From assembly GCA_017480485.1 (NCBI GenBank), contig JAFVAN010000023.1, positions 20,666-84,665 on the forward strand: a stretch of DNA of 64,000 bases, read 5' to 3'. The notes beneath the pieces were generated by a model that saw nothing but the letters and a program-made list of their open reading frames with translations, was not told the DNA's origin and made no database searches. Numbering within the stretch: position 1 is the first letter of the stretch; each line of letters opens with the position of its first letter. Of the stretch, positions 23,969-31,393 are shown one piece after another. The position numbers were made by a program, and so were the translations under genes. This DNA comes from Ruminococcus sp. (GTDB lineage: Bacteria > Bacillota_A > Clostridia > Oscillospirales > Ruminococcaceae).

Positions 23969-25321
23969 CTACCCTTCAACTACCCAGACCTTTTCCATCC
24001 CGTAATATTCCAGCACCGCCAGCACATTCTTGTCAAATACCTCGCCGCTGACGACAACGGGGACAGAGGGCTGGCAGGAAAGGGCAGAGCGGCCGCAGAT
24101 AAGGCCCTCGGCGTCCTTGGCGGGTATCAGCCTTTGGGGGGAGAAGTATGCCTCACGGGGCAGCAGGGCGCGGCGGGGGACGGTGAGCGTCGGGACAGCA
24201 TCGGTGGGAAGGGGAGACCCCTTCGGTATCGCCCCAAGAGCCTCCGTAAGGCGCTCAAGGTCCTCTTCGCTGTTGCAGGGGGAGGGCATCAGCACCACAC
24301 AGTCCGGGTCGGAATACTCGCACTCGATGCCGCTTTCCCGCAGCAGATCGGCGAGCTCGTTTCCCGTATAGCCCTGCTCTCGGGGCTCGATGCAAAGCTT
24401 CATGGGCTCGTCTCCCGTGAGGGTCCAGCCCAGCTCAGAGAGCTCTCGGCGCAGCACAGCGACCCTTTCACAGCAGGCCCTTATCTTTTCGGGAAGGCCC
24501 TCGGAGAGCTCACCTGCGCAAAGGTCAAGGCTCTGCATTATCAGGTAGCTGGGGCTGGTGGAGGCGAAGAGGGACATCTCGGCCTTTGCGCAGGCTGCAA
24601 AGCCCTCGGGGGCCTGCCCCGAGATATGCAGCATACTTGCCCCCGTGTAGCAGGGCAGTGTCTTGTGGGCCGAGTCTGTGCATATATCCGCCCCCAGAGA
24701 CAGGGGGTGCAGGCAGGGCTCTGTGAACCGCAGATAGGCCCCGTGGGCGTTGTCCACCAGCAGCAGCACTCCGCGGGCCTTGCAGACCCTTGAGATACCA
24801 GCCACGTCCGCCAGCCTGCCCGTGTAGTCGGGAGAGGTGATGTAGACCGCCGCGATATCCTTGTCATTGTCAAGGGCCGCGGCCACATCCTCGGGAGTCA
24901 GGGAGCTGGAGCAAATGCCGGTGCTCGGGGTCTTGGGCCATATCCAAACGGGTTCGATGTCCAAGAGTATCAGGGCGTTCAGGAAGGCCCTGTGGCAGTT
25001 GCGGCCTGCGGCTATTTTTATCCTGCCGCCGCCCGCGCAGCGCTTTGCAATGGCCAGCATGGCCTTTATGGACAGTGAGGAGCCCTCGGTGGAGTAGCAG
25101 GTCATGGCGGCGCCGTAGAGCTCCGCCATGCGCTCCTCGCTTCGCCTGATGATCCCCTCGGACTCGAAGAGGTAATCGGCGCCCTGTATCTCGGTGAGGT
25201 CAAGGGGCTCAAGGCCGTGGAGCGGCACTCCCTTGTGTCCGGGCATATGCAGCCGCACCGTTCCCGATGCGGCGTACTGCTTTGCAAAATCGTATATCTC
25301 AGTTTTCTTCGTTTTGCTCAT
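23969..25321 (-). CDS. YaaO-like Orn/Lys/Arg decarboxylase-family PLP enzyme
   Basis: A 450-residue pyridoxal-phosphate protein of the ornithine/lysine/arginine decarboxylase group (like Bacillus YaaO and SpeA). Signatures: RLHMPGHKG near residue 25, the TEGSSLSIKAML segment, DNAHGAY, and DSAHKTLPCYTGASMLH with the PLP-binding Lys. It lacks the N-terminal wing domain of the large enterobacterial enzymes. The substrate cannot be told. Its start overlaps the sigma-region-4 gene by 23 bases. Bacillus yaaO also sits near yaaQ-holB-yaaT, so synteny supports the call. Confidence 0.9.
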   Translation of the reverse strand: MSKTKKTEIYDFAKQYAASGTVRLHMPGHKGVPLHGLEPLDLTEIQGADYLFESEGIIRRSEERMAELYGAAMTCYSTEGSSLSIKAMLAIAKRCAGGGRIKIAAGRNCHRAFLNALILLDIEPVWIWPKTPSTGICSSSLTPEDVAAALDNDKDIAAVYITSPDYTGRLADVAGISRVCKARGVLLLVDNAHGAYLRFTEPCLHPLSLGADICTDSAHKTLPCYTGASMLHISGQAPEGFAACAKAEMSLFASTSPSYLIMQSLDLCAGELSEGLPEKIRACCERVAVLRRELSELGWTLTGDEPMKLCIEPREQGYTGNELADLLRESGIECEYSDPDCVVLMPSPCNSEEDLERLTEALGAIPKGSPLPTDAVPTLTVPRRALLPREAYFSPQRLIPAKDAEGLICGRSALSCQPSVPVVVSGEVFDKNVLAVLEYYGMEKVWVVEG

Positions 25322-25613
25322 GGTTCAAGGCCTCCGTAAGTCGGTGAAGGTTCTCGGTGCGGCGCCTCTGCTCCAGCAGGCGCTGTCTGCCGCGGTTTAT
25401 GGTGCGGGTGACGGTGGAGCGGTTGACGCCGAAGCGCCGCGCGATCTCGGCGGGCCGCAGCCCGTCTCTGTAGTATAATATTATATAACATTTTTGCTTT
25501 TTCGTCAAATTATCCTCCAGCACGGCCCGAAGCAGTCTGGCATCCTCGAAGGCGGGGCGCCCTGCGGGCCTGTCCTCGCCGTGCATGAGCTCATTGAACG
25601 AAACACTTCTCAC
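25299..25613 (-). CDS. Sigma-70 region 4-like helix-turn-helix protein
   Basis: A basic protein of 104 residues. Residues 30-80 form a region 4-type helix-turn-helix (LTKKQKCYIILYYRDGLRPA, then GVNRSTVTRTINRGRQRL). Region 2 is absent, so it is not a full sigma factor; such proteins are common in phages and small elements. Its start overlaps the stop of the coiled-coil gene before it, and its end runs into the YaaO-like gene. Together with that coiled-coil gene it resembles a DUF1492-like phage regulator split in two. Confidence 0.8.
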   Translation of the reverse strand: MRSVSFNELMHGEDRPAGRPAFEDARLLRAVLEDNLTKKQKCYIILYYRDGLRPAEIARRFGVNRSTVTRTINRGRQRLLEQRRRTENLHRLTEALNHEQNEEN

Positions 25614-25849
25614 GCGGCATCACCCGACCTGCCGCCTCGGCGGGCGGGCTCAGTCTGTTCAAGATAGTCCCGTATCTGGGCGATGACCTGCATGAGCTCG
25701 TATTTTTCGCATACCAGAGTGTCGATGCGCTTGCGCAGCAGGTTAAGTGCCTCAAAGGGGATGAAGTCCTGCCGCATGGCCCGCAGCTCTTCTATCCTCC
25801 CCTCTATCAACCTAAGCTGCTCCTCGTAGTTTTTAAGTATCTCTTTCAT
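25610..25849 (-). CDS. Small coiled-coil protein
   Basis: A 79-residue helical protein (MKEILKNYEEQLRLIEGRIE, then VCEKYELMQVIAQIRDYLEQ) with a disordered Gly/Arg end. GGAGGTAAC precedes the start. It overlaps the region 4-like gene by four bases, so the two products are probably made together and may bind each other. Phage-like in type; exact function unknown. Confidence 0.7.
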   Translation of the reverse strand: MKEILKNYEEQLRLIEGRIEELRAMRQDFIPFEALNLLRKRIDTLVCEKYELMQVIAQIRDYLEQTEPARRGGRSGDAA

Positions 25850-26015
25850 TAATGTTACCTCCGCTTCATAGAGGTTAGAGGTCAGAGGTCAGAGGTGAGA
25901 TAAGGTGCGCCGTTGGCGCGATTTTTTCTGTCCTCTGTCCTCCGGTTTCCAACCTCGTGTAAAATATCTCCGTTGTGGTCGTGTTCTTCTCGGGGTCATC
26001 GGCTATGTTCCTTTC

Positions 26016-26067
26016 TCTGAAAGCTGAGAGCTCTATCCTCGGGGCAAGGATAGAAGAGCCTTCAGAA
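26016..26067 (-). ncRNA. Long leader hairpin upstream of the coiled-coil gene
   Basis: TCTGAAAGCTGAGAGCTCTA pairs across CTATCCTCGGGGCAAGGATAG with GAAGAGCCTTCAGA. It lies in the leader between a minus-strand promoter (26100-26127) and the gene starting at 25849. It matches no riboswitch I know. The rest of the leader (25850-26015) holds tandem GAGGTCA-type repeats at 25872-25895 and nothing else clear. Confidence 0.5.
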
Positions 26068-26099
26068 ACAGAACAAACGTTCGATATCCTCTATCTAAT

Positions 26100-26127
26100 A
26101 TAATACCATATCTCTGGAAAATGTCAA
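26100..26127 (-). promoter_or_regulatory. Sigma-A promoter of the 25849-23969 operon
   Basis: On the minus strand TTGACA (26127-26122) and TATTAT (26105-26100), 16 bases apart, giving a leader of about 240 bases. Confidence 0.75.
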
Positions 26128-26199
26128 GAAGCAGTGCAAAAATATTTATTTTTGTGTAATTTGAGGGTTTTTTAATGGACAGTTTGTGTAAATTGCTTG

Positions 26200-26228
26200 T
26201 TGCATTCTGCGAAAAAGTGTGCTATAAT
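26200..26228 (+). promoter_or_regulatory. Sigma-A promoter of the DUF896-WYL operon
   Basis: TTGCAT at 26200-26205 and TATAAT at 26223-26228 with 17 bases between. The transcript would have a leader of about 185 bases before the gene at 26420. Confidence 0.78.
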
Positions 26229-26234
26229 GTAAAT

Positions 26235-26413
26235 TACCGACCCATTGTGGGCATTTTTGTGGACTGCATAAACAGAAAAGGACCCGTTTTCGCGGTCAAA
26301 AAATACAGCTGTCCAAAAGAACGCACCAAAAAGGGCGAAGGCTTGTGAACGCCCGAGTCGGCCCGCAGAGCAGGAGCGAGAATAAATAAATGCCCCGCCT
26401 GCACGAGAGGTAA
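26235..26413 (+). other. Structured leader with possible 7-codon upstream ORF
   Basis: The leader has a hairpin GACCCG-TTTT-CGCGGTC at 26281-26297 followed by six A, a second GGGCG...CGCCC stem at about 26332-26354, and a short ORF ATG-CCC-CGC-CTG-CAC-GAG-AGG-TAA at 26390-26413 with AGGAG upstream. The stop of the short ORF overlaps the binding-site region of the next gene, so coupling or attenuation is possible but unproved. Confidence 0.4.
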
Positions 26414-26419
26414 AAATTT

Positions 26420-26640
26420 ATGGAGAAAAAAAGCTTGACAGATTGTCGGAGCTTACAAGGATCTCGCGCCGGAGAGAGCTTACAGAAAAAGAAAAGGCCG
26501 AGCGGGAAGAGCTCAGGAATGAGTATCGCCGCGCAGTCACAGGCAACCTCAGAGCGCAGCTTGAAAGCATGACGATTATAGAGCCCGACGGCTCGAAAAT
26601 CAAAGTTTCGGATATGAAACGAAGCGGGGAGGAAAGTTAA
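26420..26640 (+). CDS. DUF896 (YnzC-like) protein with an apparent frameshift after the start
   Basis: The family is a short helical protein of about 65-75 residues of unknown role. Its body is plain: ELTRISRRRELTEKEKAERE, then EYRRAVTGNLRAQLESM and a tail with IIEPDGSKIKV. The well-placed ATG at 26420 (AGAGG nine bases upstream) reads MEKK and then goes out of frame in a run of seven A (26426-26432); eight A would join it to KLDRLSELTR. Otherwise translation would have to begin at TTG 26443. Programmed slippage, a real mutation or a sequencing error are all possible. The WYL gene follows at once. Confidence 0.75.
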
Positions 26641-27633
26641 TTGGCAGGACAGTCTAAACAAAAGCAGAAGCTGCTCAGAATGGAGCAGATATTCAAAACT
26701 CAGACCGACGAGGACCATACCCTCACGGGAAACCAGCTTATAGATATCCTCGAGAAGGAGGGCATCAAGGCCGAGAGAAAGACCATCTATGACGACATCG
26801 CAACGCTCTGCGACAGCGGCGTTACCATCGAGACCGTCAAGAAGGGCCACTCCAACGCCTATTTCTATGCCAACAACAACGACTTCCAGAGCGAGGAGCT
26901 TTTCATCCTTGCAAGCGCCGTGGCGTCCTGCAGGTTCCTCACCACCAAGAAGTCCAACGAGCTTATCTCGAAGCTGCAGCAGACCACTAACCAGTATACT
27001 GCCGGCCAGCTGGGCAGACAGATATACGTCGGTATGCGCTCCCGCAACAAGTCGGTCAACGAGACCATATACTACAGCATCAACACCATCCAGAACGCCA
27101 TCGCCAAAAAGCGCAAGATAACCTTCAAGTATTATACATACAATACCATGAAGAAGCGCCACCTCAAGCACGGCGGCGAGCCCTATCTGGTTTCTCCCTA
27201 CGAGCTTGTGTGGGAGCAGGACAATTACTACCTCACCTGCCTCTGCCACAACCACGGAAACGTGGTGCGCTATCGGGTGGACCGCATGGCGGATGTGACT
27301 ATAACCGAGAACAAGATAGCCACCTTCACCGACGAGGAGAAGCGGGAGCTTGAAAGCTTCAAGTCCCTCTATTCCATGTTCGGCGGCGAGAAGAAGGAGC
27401 TCAGGATACAGTTCCACAGCTCGCTGATGGACGCAGTCATCGACCGCTTTGGCGAGAATGTCGAGTGCCAGAAGGCCTCCGAGGACAGCTTCATCATCCG
27501 CGTTGAAGTGCAGATCTCGCCACCCTTCTGGGGCTGGCTCTTCCAGTTCGGCACCAAGGCCCGCATCATCGAGCCCTTCGACGTGGTCTCCACCGCCCGC
27601 CAGATACTTCTGGACATCGCCGAGCTTTATTGA
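26641..27633 (+). CDS. WYL-domain transcriptional regulator
   Basis: A 330-residue regulator. Residues 10-75 form a winged helix-turn-helix (LTGNQLIDILEKEGIKAERK then TIYDDIATLCDSG), residues about 160-240 the WYL domain (KITFKYYTYNTMKKRHLKHG, YLVSPYELVWEQDNYYLTCL, VVRYRVDRM), and the end a WCX-like extension (IQFHSSLMDAVIDRFG). The start is TTG at 26641, with GGGAGG eight bases upstream; the first ATG at 26680 would cut the domain. It directly follows the DUF896 gene. WYL proteins often bind nucleic-acid or nucleotide ligands. Confidence 0.92.
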   Translation: MAGQSKQKQKLLRMEQIFKTQTDEDHTLTGNQLIDILEKEGIKAERKTIYDDIATLCDSGVTIETVKKGHSNAYFYANNNDFQSEELFILASAVASCRFLTTKKSNELISKLQQTTNQYTAGQLGRQIYVGMRSRNKSVNETIYYSINTIQNAIAKKRKITFKYYTYNTMKKRHLKHGGEPYLVSPYELVWEQDNYYLTCLCHNHGNVVRYRVDRMADVTITENKIATFTDEEKRELESFKSLYSMFGGEKKELRIQFHSSLMDAVIDRFGENVECQKASEDSFIIRVEVQISPPFWGWLFQFGTKARIIEPFDVVSTARQILLDIAELY

Positions 27634-27641
27634 GAATACTT

Positions 27642-27682
27642 ATAACAAAGACCCTTCGTAAACGCGGAGGGCCTTTGTTATT
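27642..27682 (+). terminator. Terminator of the WYL gene
   Basis: ATAACAAAGACCCTTCG-TAAA-CGCGGAGGGCCTTTGTTAT followed by T, nine bases after the stop. Confidence 0.8.
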
Positions 27683-27730
27683 CCGGCATTTTCGCACCCC
27701 TCAGCGCTGCGGAGCAGCGCGAAAACAAGT

Positions 27731-27764
27731 AAAAAAGGAGACCACCGCAGGTGATCCCCTTTTT
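27731..27764 (-). terminator. Terminator of the small Ala/Glu-rich protein gene
   Basis: AAAAAAGGAGACCACC-GCA-GGTGATCCCCTTTTT; on the minus strand it ends in a run of T after the gene that stops at 27803. Confidence 0.75.
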
Positions 27765-27802
27765 CAGGAAAGTATGAAAAAGAAAAATTCGTGTTATCTG
27801 AA

Positions 27803-28111
27803 TTATTCCTCGATGGCGTCAGCGATCTCCTCGGCCTTCTCTGCAACCTCATCAGCTGCTTCTTCAACAGCCTCGGCAGCGTCAGCAGCAACGTCCTCGG
27901 CGGCCTCCTTGACCTCCTCGGCAGCATCCTCAGCGGCTTCCTTAGCCTCCTCGGCGCAATCCTCGCAGTCGCATACGCAATCGTCAAAATCGTCGTCTAA
28001 CTCTTCGTAATCATAATCCTCAAGCTCTTTTCTCTTCTTCAGTGCGAGCACAGCAGCAGTACCGGCAGCTACAGCAGCACTAACGGCAAGAAACTTCAGA
28101 CCCTTTCCCAT
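27803..28111 (-). CDS. Small YtxH-like protein with Cys-rich linker and Ala/Glu helix
   Basis: A 102-residue protein. AAGGAG places the start at 28111. A hydrophobic Ala-rich N-terminal helix (KFLAVSAAVAAGTAAVLAL) is followed by KKRK, an acidic Tyr/Asp patch, the cluster CVCDCEDC, and about 60 residues of Ala/Glu/Lys amphipathic repeats (EEAKEAAEDAAEEVKEAAED). The design recalls YtxH proteins, which have one membrane helix and a long amphipathic tail. The four Cys might bind a metal. Function unknown. It has a good promoter and its own terminator. Confidence 0.75.
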   Translation of the reverse strand: MGKGLKFLAVSAAVAAGTAAVLALKKRKELEDYDYEELDDDFDDCVCDCEDCAEEAKEAAEDAAEEVKEAAEDVAADAAEAVEEAADEVAEKAEEIADAIEE

Positions 28112-28176
28112 GATAAACACTCTCCTTAATTTTAAGATATGCCTTGCGGCTAACAAATCCGTAATAGATCGTTATT

Positions 28177-28205
28177 ATTATAACACGGTGCTCCGCAATA
28201 ATCAA
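28177..28205 (-). promoter_or_regulatory. Sigma-A promoter of the YtxH-like gene
   Basis: On the minus strand TTGATT (28205-28200) and TATAAT (28182-28177) with a 17-base spacer. Confidence 0.8.
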
Positions 28206-28309
28206 GCTTTTTTCAAAAAAATAAAAAAATAAAACAATAATTTGTGGAGCTTGCACAAAAATGTTGTAATATTTTGTACATGCAAAAATTTTCCGAGCCG
28301 GGAAGTTCA

Positions 28310-28352
28310 AAAAAGGATGCTGCTTCCCCTGCGGGGGATGAGCATCCTTTTT
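28310..28352 (-). terminator. Family A palindrome, terminator of rsmE
   Basis: AAAAAGGATGCTGCTTCCCC-TGC-GGGGGATGAGCATCCTTTTT directly after the rsmE stop at 28362. Confidence 0.82.
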
Positions 28353-28361
28353 CACTGAATT

Positions 28362-29081
28362 TTACATATTGCCTGTCAGTATCAGCAGGGCAGTGGCGGC
28401 AGCCAGAGGCGCCGTCTCGCAGCGAAGTATGCGCCTGCCGAGGGAGGCTGTCAAAAGCCCCGCCTGCTCGGCAGCACTGGCCTCCTCGGGAGAGAAGCCC
28501 CCCTCGGACCCGATGATCATCCCGACACGCCGCTCGCCTACGGGGGGCTGCCGCGTAAGGGAGAGCCCGCCCAGCTCGTAGAAGAAATAGCTTATATCCT
28601 GAGCCGCCGCAAGCCGCAGACATTCCTCAAAGCTCACGGCCCCGCAGACCTCCGGGATTATGCCTCGCCCGCTCTGCATGGCAGCACCCTCGGCAATCTT
28701 CTGCCAGCGCTCCTGCTTCTTTGCAAGGCTCTTGGGGTCGGGGCGGGAAACGCAGCGCTCGCTGATAAATGGCACTATCCGCGACACCCCAAGCTCCACC
28801 GCCTTCTGGATGATGAATTCCATCTTGTCCCCCTTCGGCAGGGCCTGAAAGAGGGTAAGCTCAAGGCTGGGCTCGTTCTCGCAGGGAGAGGAGGAAAGCA
28901 CCTCGCACCTCACCTCGTCGGAGGTCATGGCCCCTATTCGGCAAAGGTAGTCCACTCCGCCGTGGCAGAGCACAAGCTCGTCCCCCACCCGCATCCGCAG
29001 GCTCCGCCCGATATGAGCGGCGGTCTCCCCGCTAAGTGTAATGCCCTCGGCGGGCGCAGCATCTATAAAAAATCTCGGCAT
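28362..29081 (-). CDS. rsmE: 16S rRNA (uracil1498-N3)-methyltransferase
   Basis: Methylates U1498 of 16S rRNA with S-adenosylmethionine; SPOUT fold. The 239 residues begin MPRFFIDAAP, include an N-terminal PUA-like part (HIGRSLRMRVGDEL), FQALPKGDKMEFIIQKAVEL, and the C-terminal knot IIGSEGGFSPEE and LGRRILRCETAPLAA. GGGGTGAG lies close upstream of the ATG at 29081; a longer opening to 29276 runs into repeats and was rejected. Confidence 0.96.
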   Translation of the reverse strand: MPRFFIDAAPAEGITLSGETAAHIGRSLRMRVGDELVLCHGGVDYLCRIGAMTSDEVRCEVLSSSPCENEPSLELTLFQALPKGDKMEFIIQKAVELGVSRIVPFISERCVSRPDPKSLAKKQERWQKIAEGAAMQSGRGIIPEVCGAVSFEECLRLAAAQDISYFFYELGGLSLTRQPPVGERRVGMIIGSEGGFSPEEASAAEQAGLLTASLGRRILRCETAPLAAATALLILTGNM

Positions 29082-29159
29082 GATCTCACCCCACATTTTT
29101 TGCCTTGCGGCTGTTATAAGTATAGCACAGATGGGAGACTTTGTAAAGAGCCCCGCCCC

Positions 29160-29335
29160 CTCTGAGTGCCGCCGTCTCGCGAGGGAGCCGCTTCGCACTA
29201 CACCTTTGTAAACGAGCTTGCGAGTGTCACGCGACTTGCGCGCCCGCGCCCGGGACGCGAGGGAGCCCCAGTTCATTACAACGTTGTAAACGAGCTTGCG
29301 AGTGTCACACGACTTCGGCCGTGCGCCGTCAGCAC
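29160..29335 (+). repeat. Repeat family B, copies 2 and 3 in tandem
   Basis: Two units, about 29160-29250 and 29256-29335, each with CGCGAGGGAGCC, TTGTAAACGAGCTTGCGAGT and a CGACTT segment near the end. The first keeps the longer left end CTCTGAGTGCCGCCGTC found in the copies at 37.75 and 57.7 kb. They fill the gap upstream of rsmE. Confidence 0.88.
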
Positions 29336-29371
29336 AAAAAAAGAGCTCTCACGAAAAGGTGGTGTGAGAGC
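29336..29371 (-). terminator. Minus-strand Rho-independent terminator
   Basis: GCTCTCAC...GTGAGAGC (29345-29371) followed on the minus strand by seven T. It would end any transcript reading from dapB or a small minus-strand RNA in the gap. Confidence 0.75.
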
Positions 29372-29435
29372 CTAAAAAATATAGGGGGAGAAGATCGGTT
29401 TGCACCGATCGTATATGAAGGCCTGGGGTTAAGCC

Positions 29436-29587
29436 TTGCATATCATTATGATACTAGTATAATATCAGACGTTTGTGAAAGGCTTGTGATAGGGGAGTGT
29501 CTTATTCTTAAAATCTTATGCTTTTTTGTATTAAGGCCGACACAAAAGGCAGGTGACCCCTCGGGGCCTCCTGCCTTGCTTTTTTTT
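29436..29587 (+). ncRNA. Candidate small RNA with own promoter and terminator
   Basis: TTGCAT (29436-29441), 16 bases, TATAAT (29458-29463), then about 80 bases with no convincing ORF, ending in a hairpin AAGGCAGG...CCTGCCTT with eight T (29546-29587). The predicted RNA is about 118 bases. A perfect inverted repeat GATCGGT-TTGC-ACCGATC lies just upstream at 29393-29410. The terminator also serves dapB on the other strand, which weakens the case. Confidence 0.45.
29545..29587. terminator. Terminator downstream of dapB
   Basis: AAGGCAGGTGACCCC-TCGG-GGCCTCCTGCCTT with T-runs on the plus side and TTTT on the minus side; it lies six bases from the dapB stop. Confidence 0.8.
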
Positions 29588-29592
29588 ATTGC

Positions 29593-30348
29593 TTATGCCT
29601 CCGCCAGCATATCGCTCATGGCGTAGAGACCCGCGGGCTTGCCGCTGAGGAACACCGCCGCATTCACCGCGCCCACCGCAAAGACCGATTTTGAGTGGGC
29701 CTCGTGAATCAGGCTTATGACTTCGTCGCGGCCCGCGAAAAGTATCTCGTGCTCGCCCACGATGGTGCCGCCGCGGATGGAGTGCAGGCCGATCTCGGTC
29801 TTGCTCCTCTTCGCCCTAACGGAGTGGCGGTCGTAGACGTAGGTGTACTTGCTGTCCAGCTCCTTGTTGATGGTCTCCGCCAGCATTATGGCTGTGCCGC
29901 TGGGAGCGTCTATCTTCTGGTTGTGGTGCTTCTCGATTATCTCGATGTCGAACTGGCCCCCAAGCACTGCCGCGGCCTTTTTCGCAAGCTCCGCCAGCAG
30001 GTTGATGCCAAGTGACATATTGAAAGTAAAGAACACCGGGATGCTCTCGGCGGCCTTGTGTATCTTTGCAAGCTGCTCCTCGTTGTAGCCCGTGGTGGCG
30101 ACCACAACTGGCACGCCGTTGGTCAGGCAGTAGTCAAGCATCTCGTCCAGCACCGAGGGGTGGGAGAAGTCGATGATGACATCGGGCTTTTCGCTGAGCT
30201 CCTTAAAGCTCTCGTATACCGGGAAGCCCAGCTCGGCCTTTACCTTGTCGATGCCCGCGATAACTCTCGCGTCGTCTCGTCCGGAGATTATATCGTTTAT
30301 TACGCGGCCCATTTTTCCGCAGGCCCCGCAGATAACTACGTCTGTCAT
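29593..30348 (-). CDS. dapB: 4-Hydroxy-tetrahydrodipicolinate reductase
   Basis: Reduces hydroxy-tetrahydrodipicolinate to tetrahydrodipicolinate with NAD(P)H in lysine and diaminopimelate synthesis. The 251 residues show the nucleotide-binding GACGKMGRVI, FTFNMSLGINLL and the active-site EKHHNQKIDAPSGTA. It is the third gene of the asd-dapA-dapB unit; a terminator-like hairpin lies between dapA and dapB. Confidence 0.97.
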   Translation of the reverse strand: MTDVVICGACGKMGRVINDIISGRDDARVIAGIDKVKAELGFPVYESFKELSEKPDVIIDFSHPSVLDEMLDYCLTNGVPVVVATTGYNEEQLAKIHKAAESIPVFFTFNMSLGINLLAELAKKAAAVLGGQFDIEIIEKHHNQKIDAPSGTAIMLAETINKELDSKYTYVYDRHSVRAKRSKTEIGLHSIRGGTIVGEHEILFAGRDEVISLIHEAHSKSVFAVGAVNAAVFLSGKPAGLYAMSDMLAEA

Positions 30349-30423
30349 TTTTATCAGTCCTTTCTGTTGGTGAGCCTTGCGGCTCGGGAGGTCCTCCGCC
30401 GAGCTTAAAGCTAAACGGATTTA

Positions 30424-30459
30424 AAAATACAGTGCGAAGCAAAAGCGCTCCGCACTGTA
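30424..30459 (-). terminator. Intra-operon terminator between dapA and dapB
   Basis: ACAGTGCG...CGCACTGT stem followed on the minus strand by ATTTTTAAA, located 6 bases past the dapA stop. It may lower dapB transcript relative to asd-dapA. Confidence 0.65.
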
Positions 30460-30464
30460 ACGTC

Positions 30465-31355
30465 TTACTTGATGAGCCCTAAGTCTCTCATGGTGGCTTC
30501 CAGCTTTGCCTTGTTGGCGTCACTGAGCTCGATGAGGGGCATACGCGGCTTGCCGCAGCTGTAGCCCATGGCGTTCATTGCGTGCTTTACGGGTATGGGG
30601 TTAACGTCGCAGAACAGGTCCTTTGCCAGCTGCTGAACTTTGAACATCTTCTCCCTTGCCTCGTCGTACTTGTTCTCCAGACAGAGCTGTGCGATCTCGT
30701 GGGTCTCGAAGGGCATAACGTTCGAGAGCACAGAGATAACGCCCTTTGCGCCCAGCGCCATGATAGGCAGGATCTGGTCGTCGTTGCCGGAGTAGATGTC
30801 AAGGTCCTTGCCGCAGAGGGCCGCGATCTGTGCGATTTGGCTGATGTTGCCGCTGGCCTCCTTGATGGCCACGATGTTAGGCACCTTCGAGAGCTTTACG
30901 CAGGTCTCGGGAGTGATGTTCACGCCGGTGCGGGAGCCCACACTGTACATGATGATGGGCAGGGAAACGCTCTCGGCGATCATGGTGTAGTGAGCCACAA
31001 GACCGTCCTGAGAGGTCTTGTTGTAGTAGGGGGTTACCACAAGCAGTGCGTCGGCGCCCAGCTTCTCGGCCTCCTGAGAAAGATGGATGGCGTAGTGGGT
31101 GTCGTTGGAGCCTGTGCCCGCGATGACGGGAACTCTCTTTGCGGTGTGGTCGATGGCGAACTTGATGGCCTCAAGGTGCTCCTCATCGGTCATGGTGGAG
31201 CTTTCGCCCGTGGTTCCGCAGATGATGATGGCATCCGTGCCGTTGTCAATGTTAAAATCTATCAGGCGCCCCAGCTCTTCATAGTTGATGGAGCCGTCCT
31301 CGTGCATGGGTGTTACGATGGCAACGCCCGCGCCTGTGAAGATAGTGTTTTTCAT
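30465..31355 (-). CDS. dapA: 4-Hydroxy-tetrahydrodipicolinate synthase
   Basis: Condenses pyruvate and aspartate semialdehyde, the first lysine-specific step. The 296-residue TIM barrel has GTTGESSTMTDEEH, VTPYYNKTSQDG with the catalytic Tyr, and VAIKEASGN with the Schiff-base Lys. AAAGGAGAGA precedes the start. It lies 38 bases after asd. Confidence 0.97.
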   Translation of the reverse strand: MKNTIFTGAGVAIVTPMHEDGSINYEELGRLIDFNIDNGTDAIIICGTTGESSTMTDEEHLEAIKFAIDHTAKRVPVIAGTGSNDTHYAIHLSQEAEKLGADALLVVTPYYNKTSQDGLVAHYTMIAESVSLPIIMYSVGSRTGVNITPETCVKLSKVPNIVAIKEASGNISQIAQIAALCGKDLDIYSGNDDQILPIMALGAKGVISVLSNVMPFETHEIAQLCLENKYDEAREKMFKVQQLAKDLFCDVNPIPVKHAMNAMGYSCGKPRMPLIELSDANKAKLEATMRDLGLIK

Positions 31356-31393
31356 TACAGGTCTCTCCTTTCGGTAAAGAGTAGTCTTAGGTC

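Noticed and set aside
25299..25613. A full sigma factor
   Set aside because: Only region 4 is present; region 2 needed for core binding and -10 recognition is missing.
28362..29276. Longer rsmE start
   Set aside because: The extra 65 residues are translated family B repeat; MPRFF at 29081 is the normal start.
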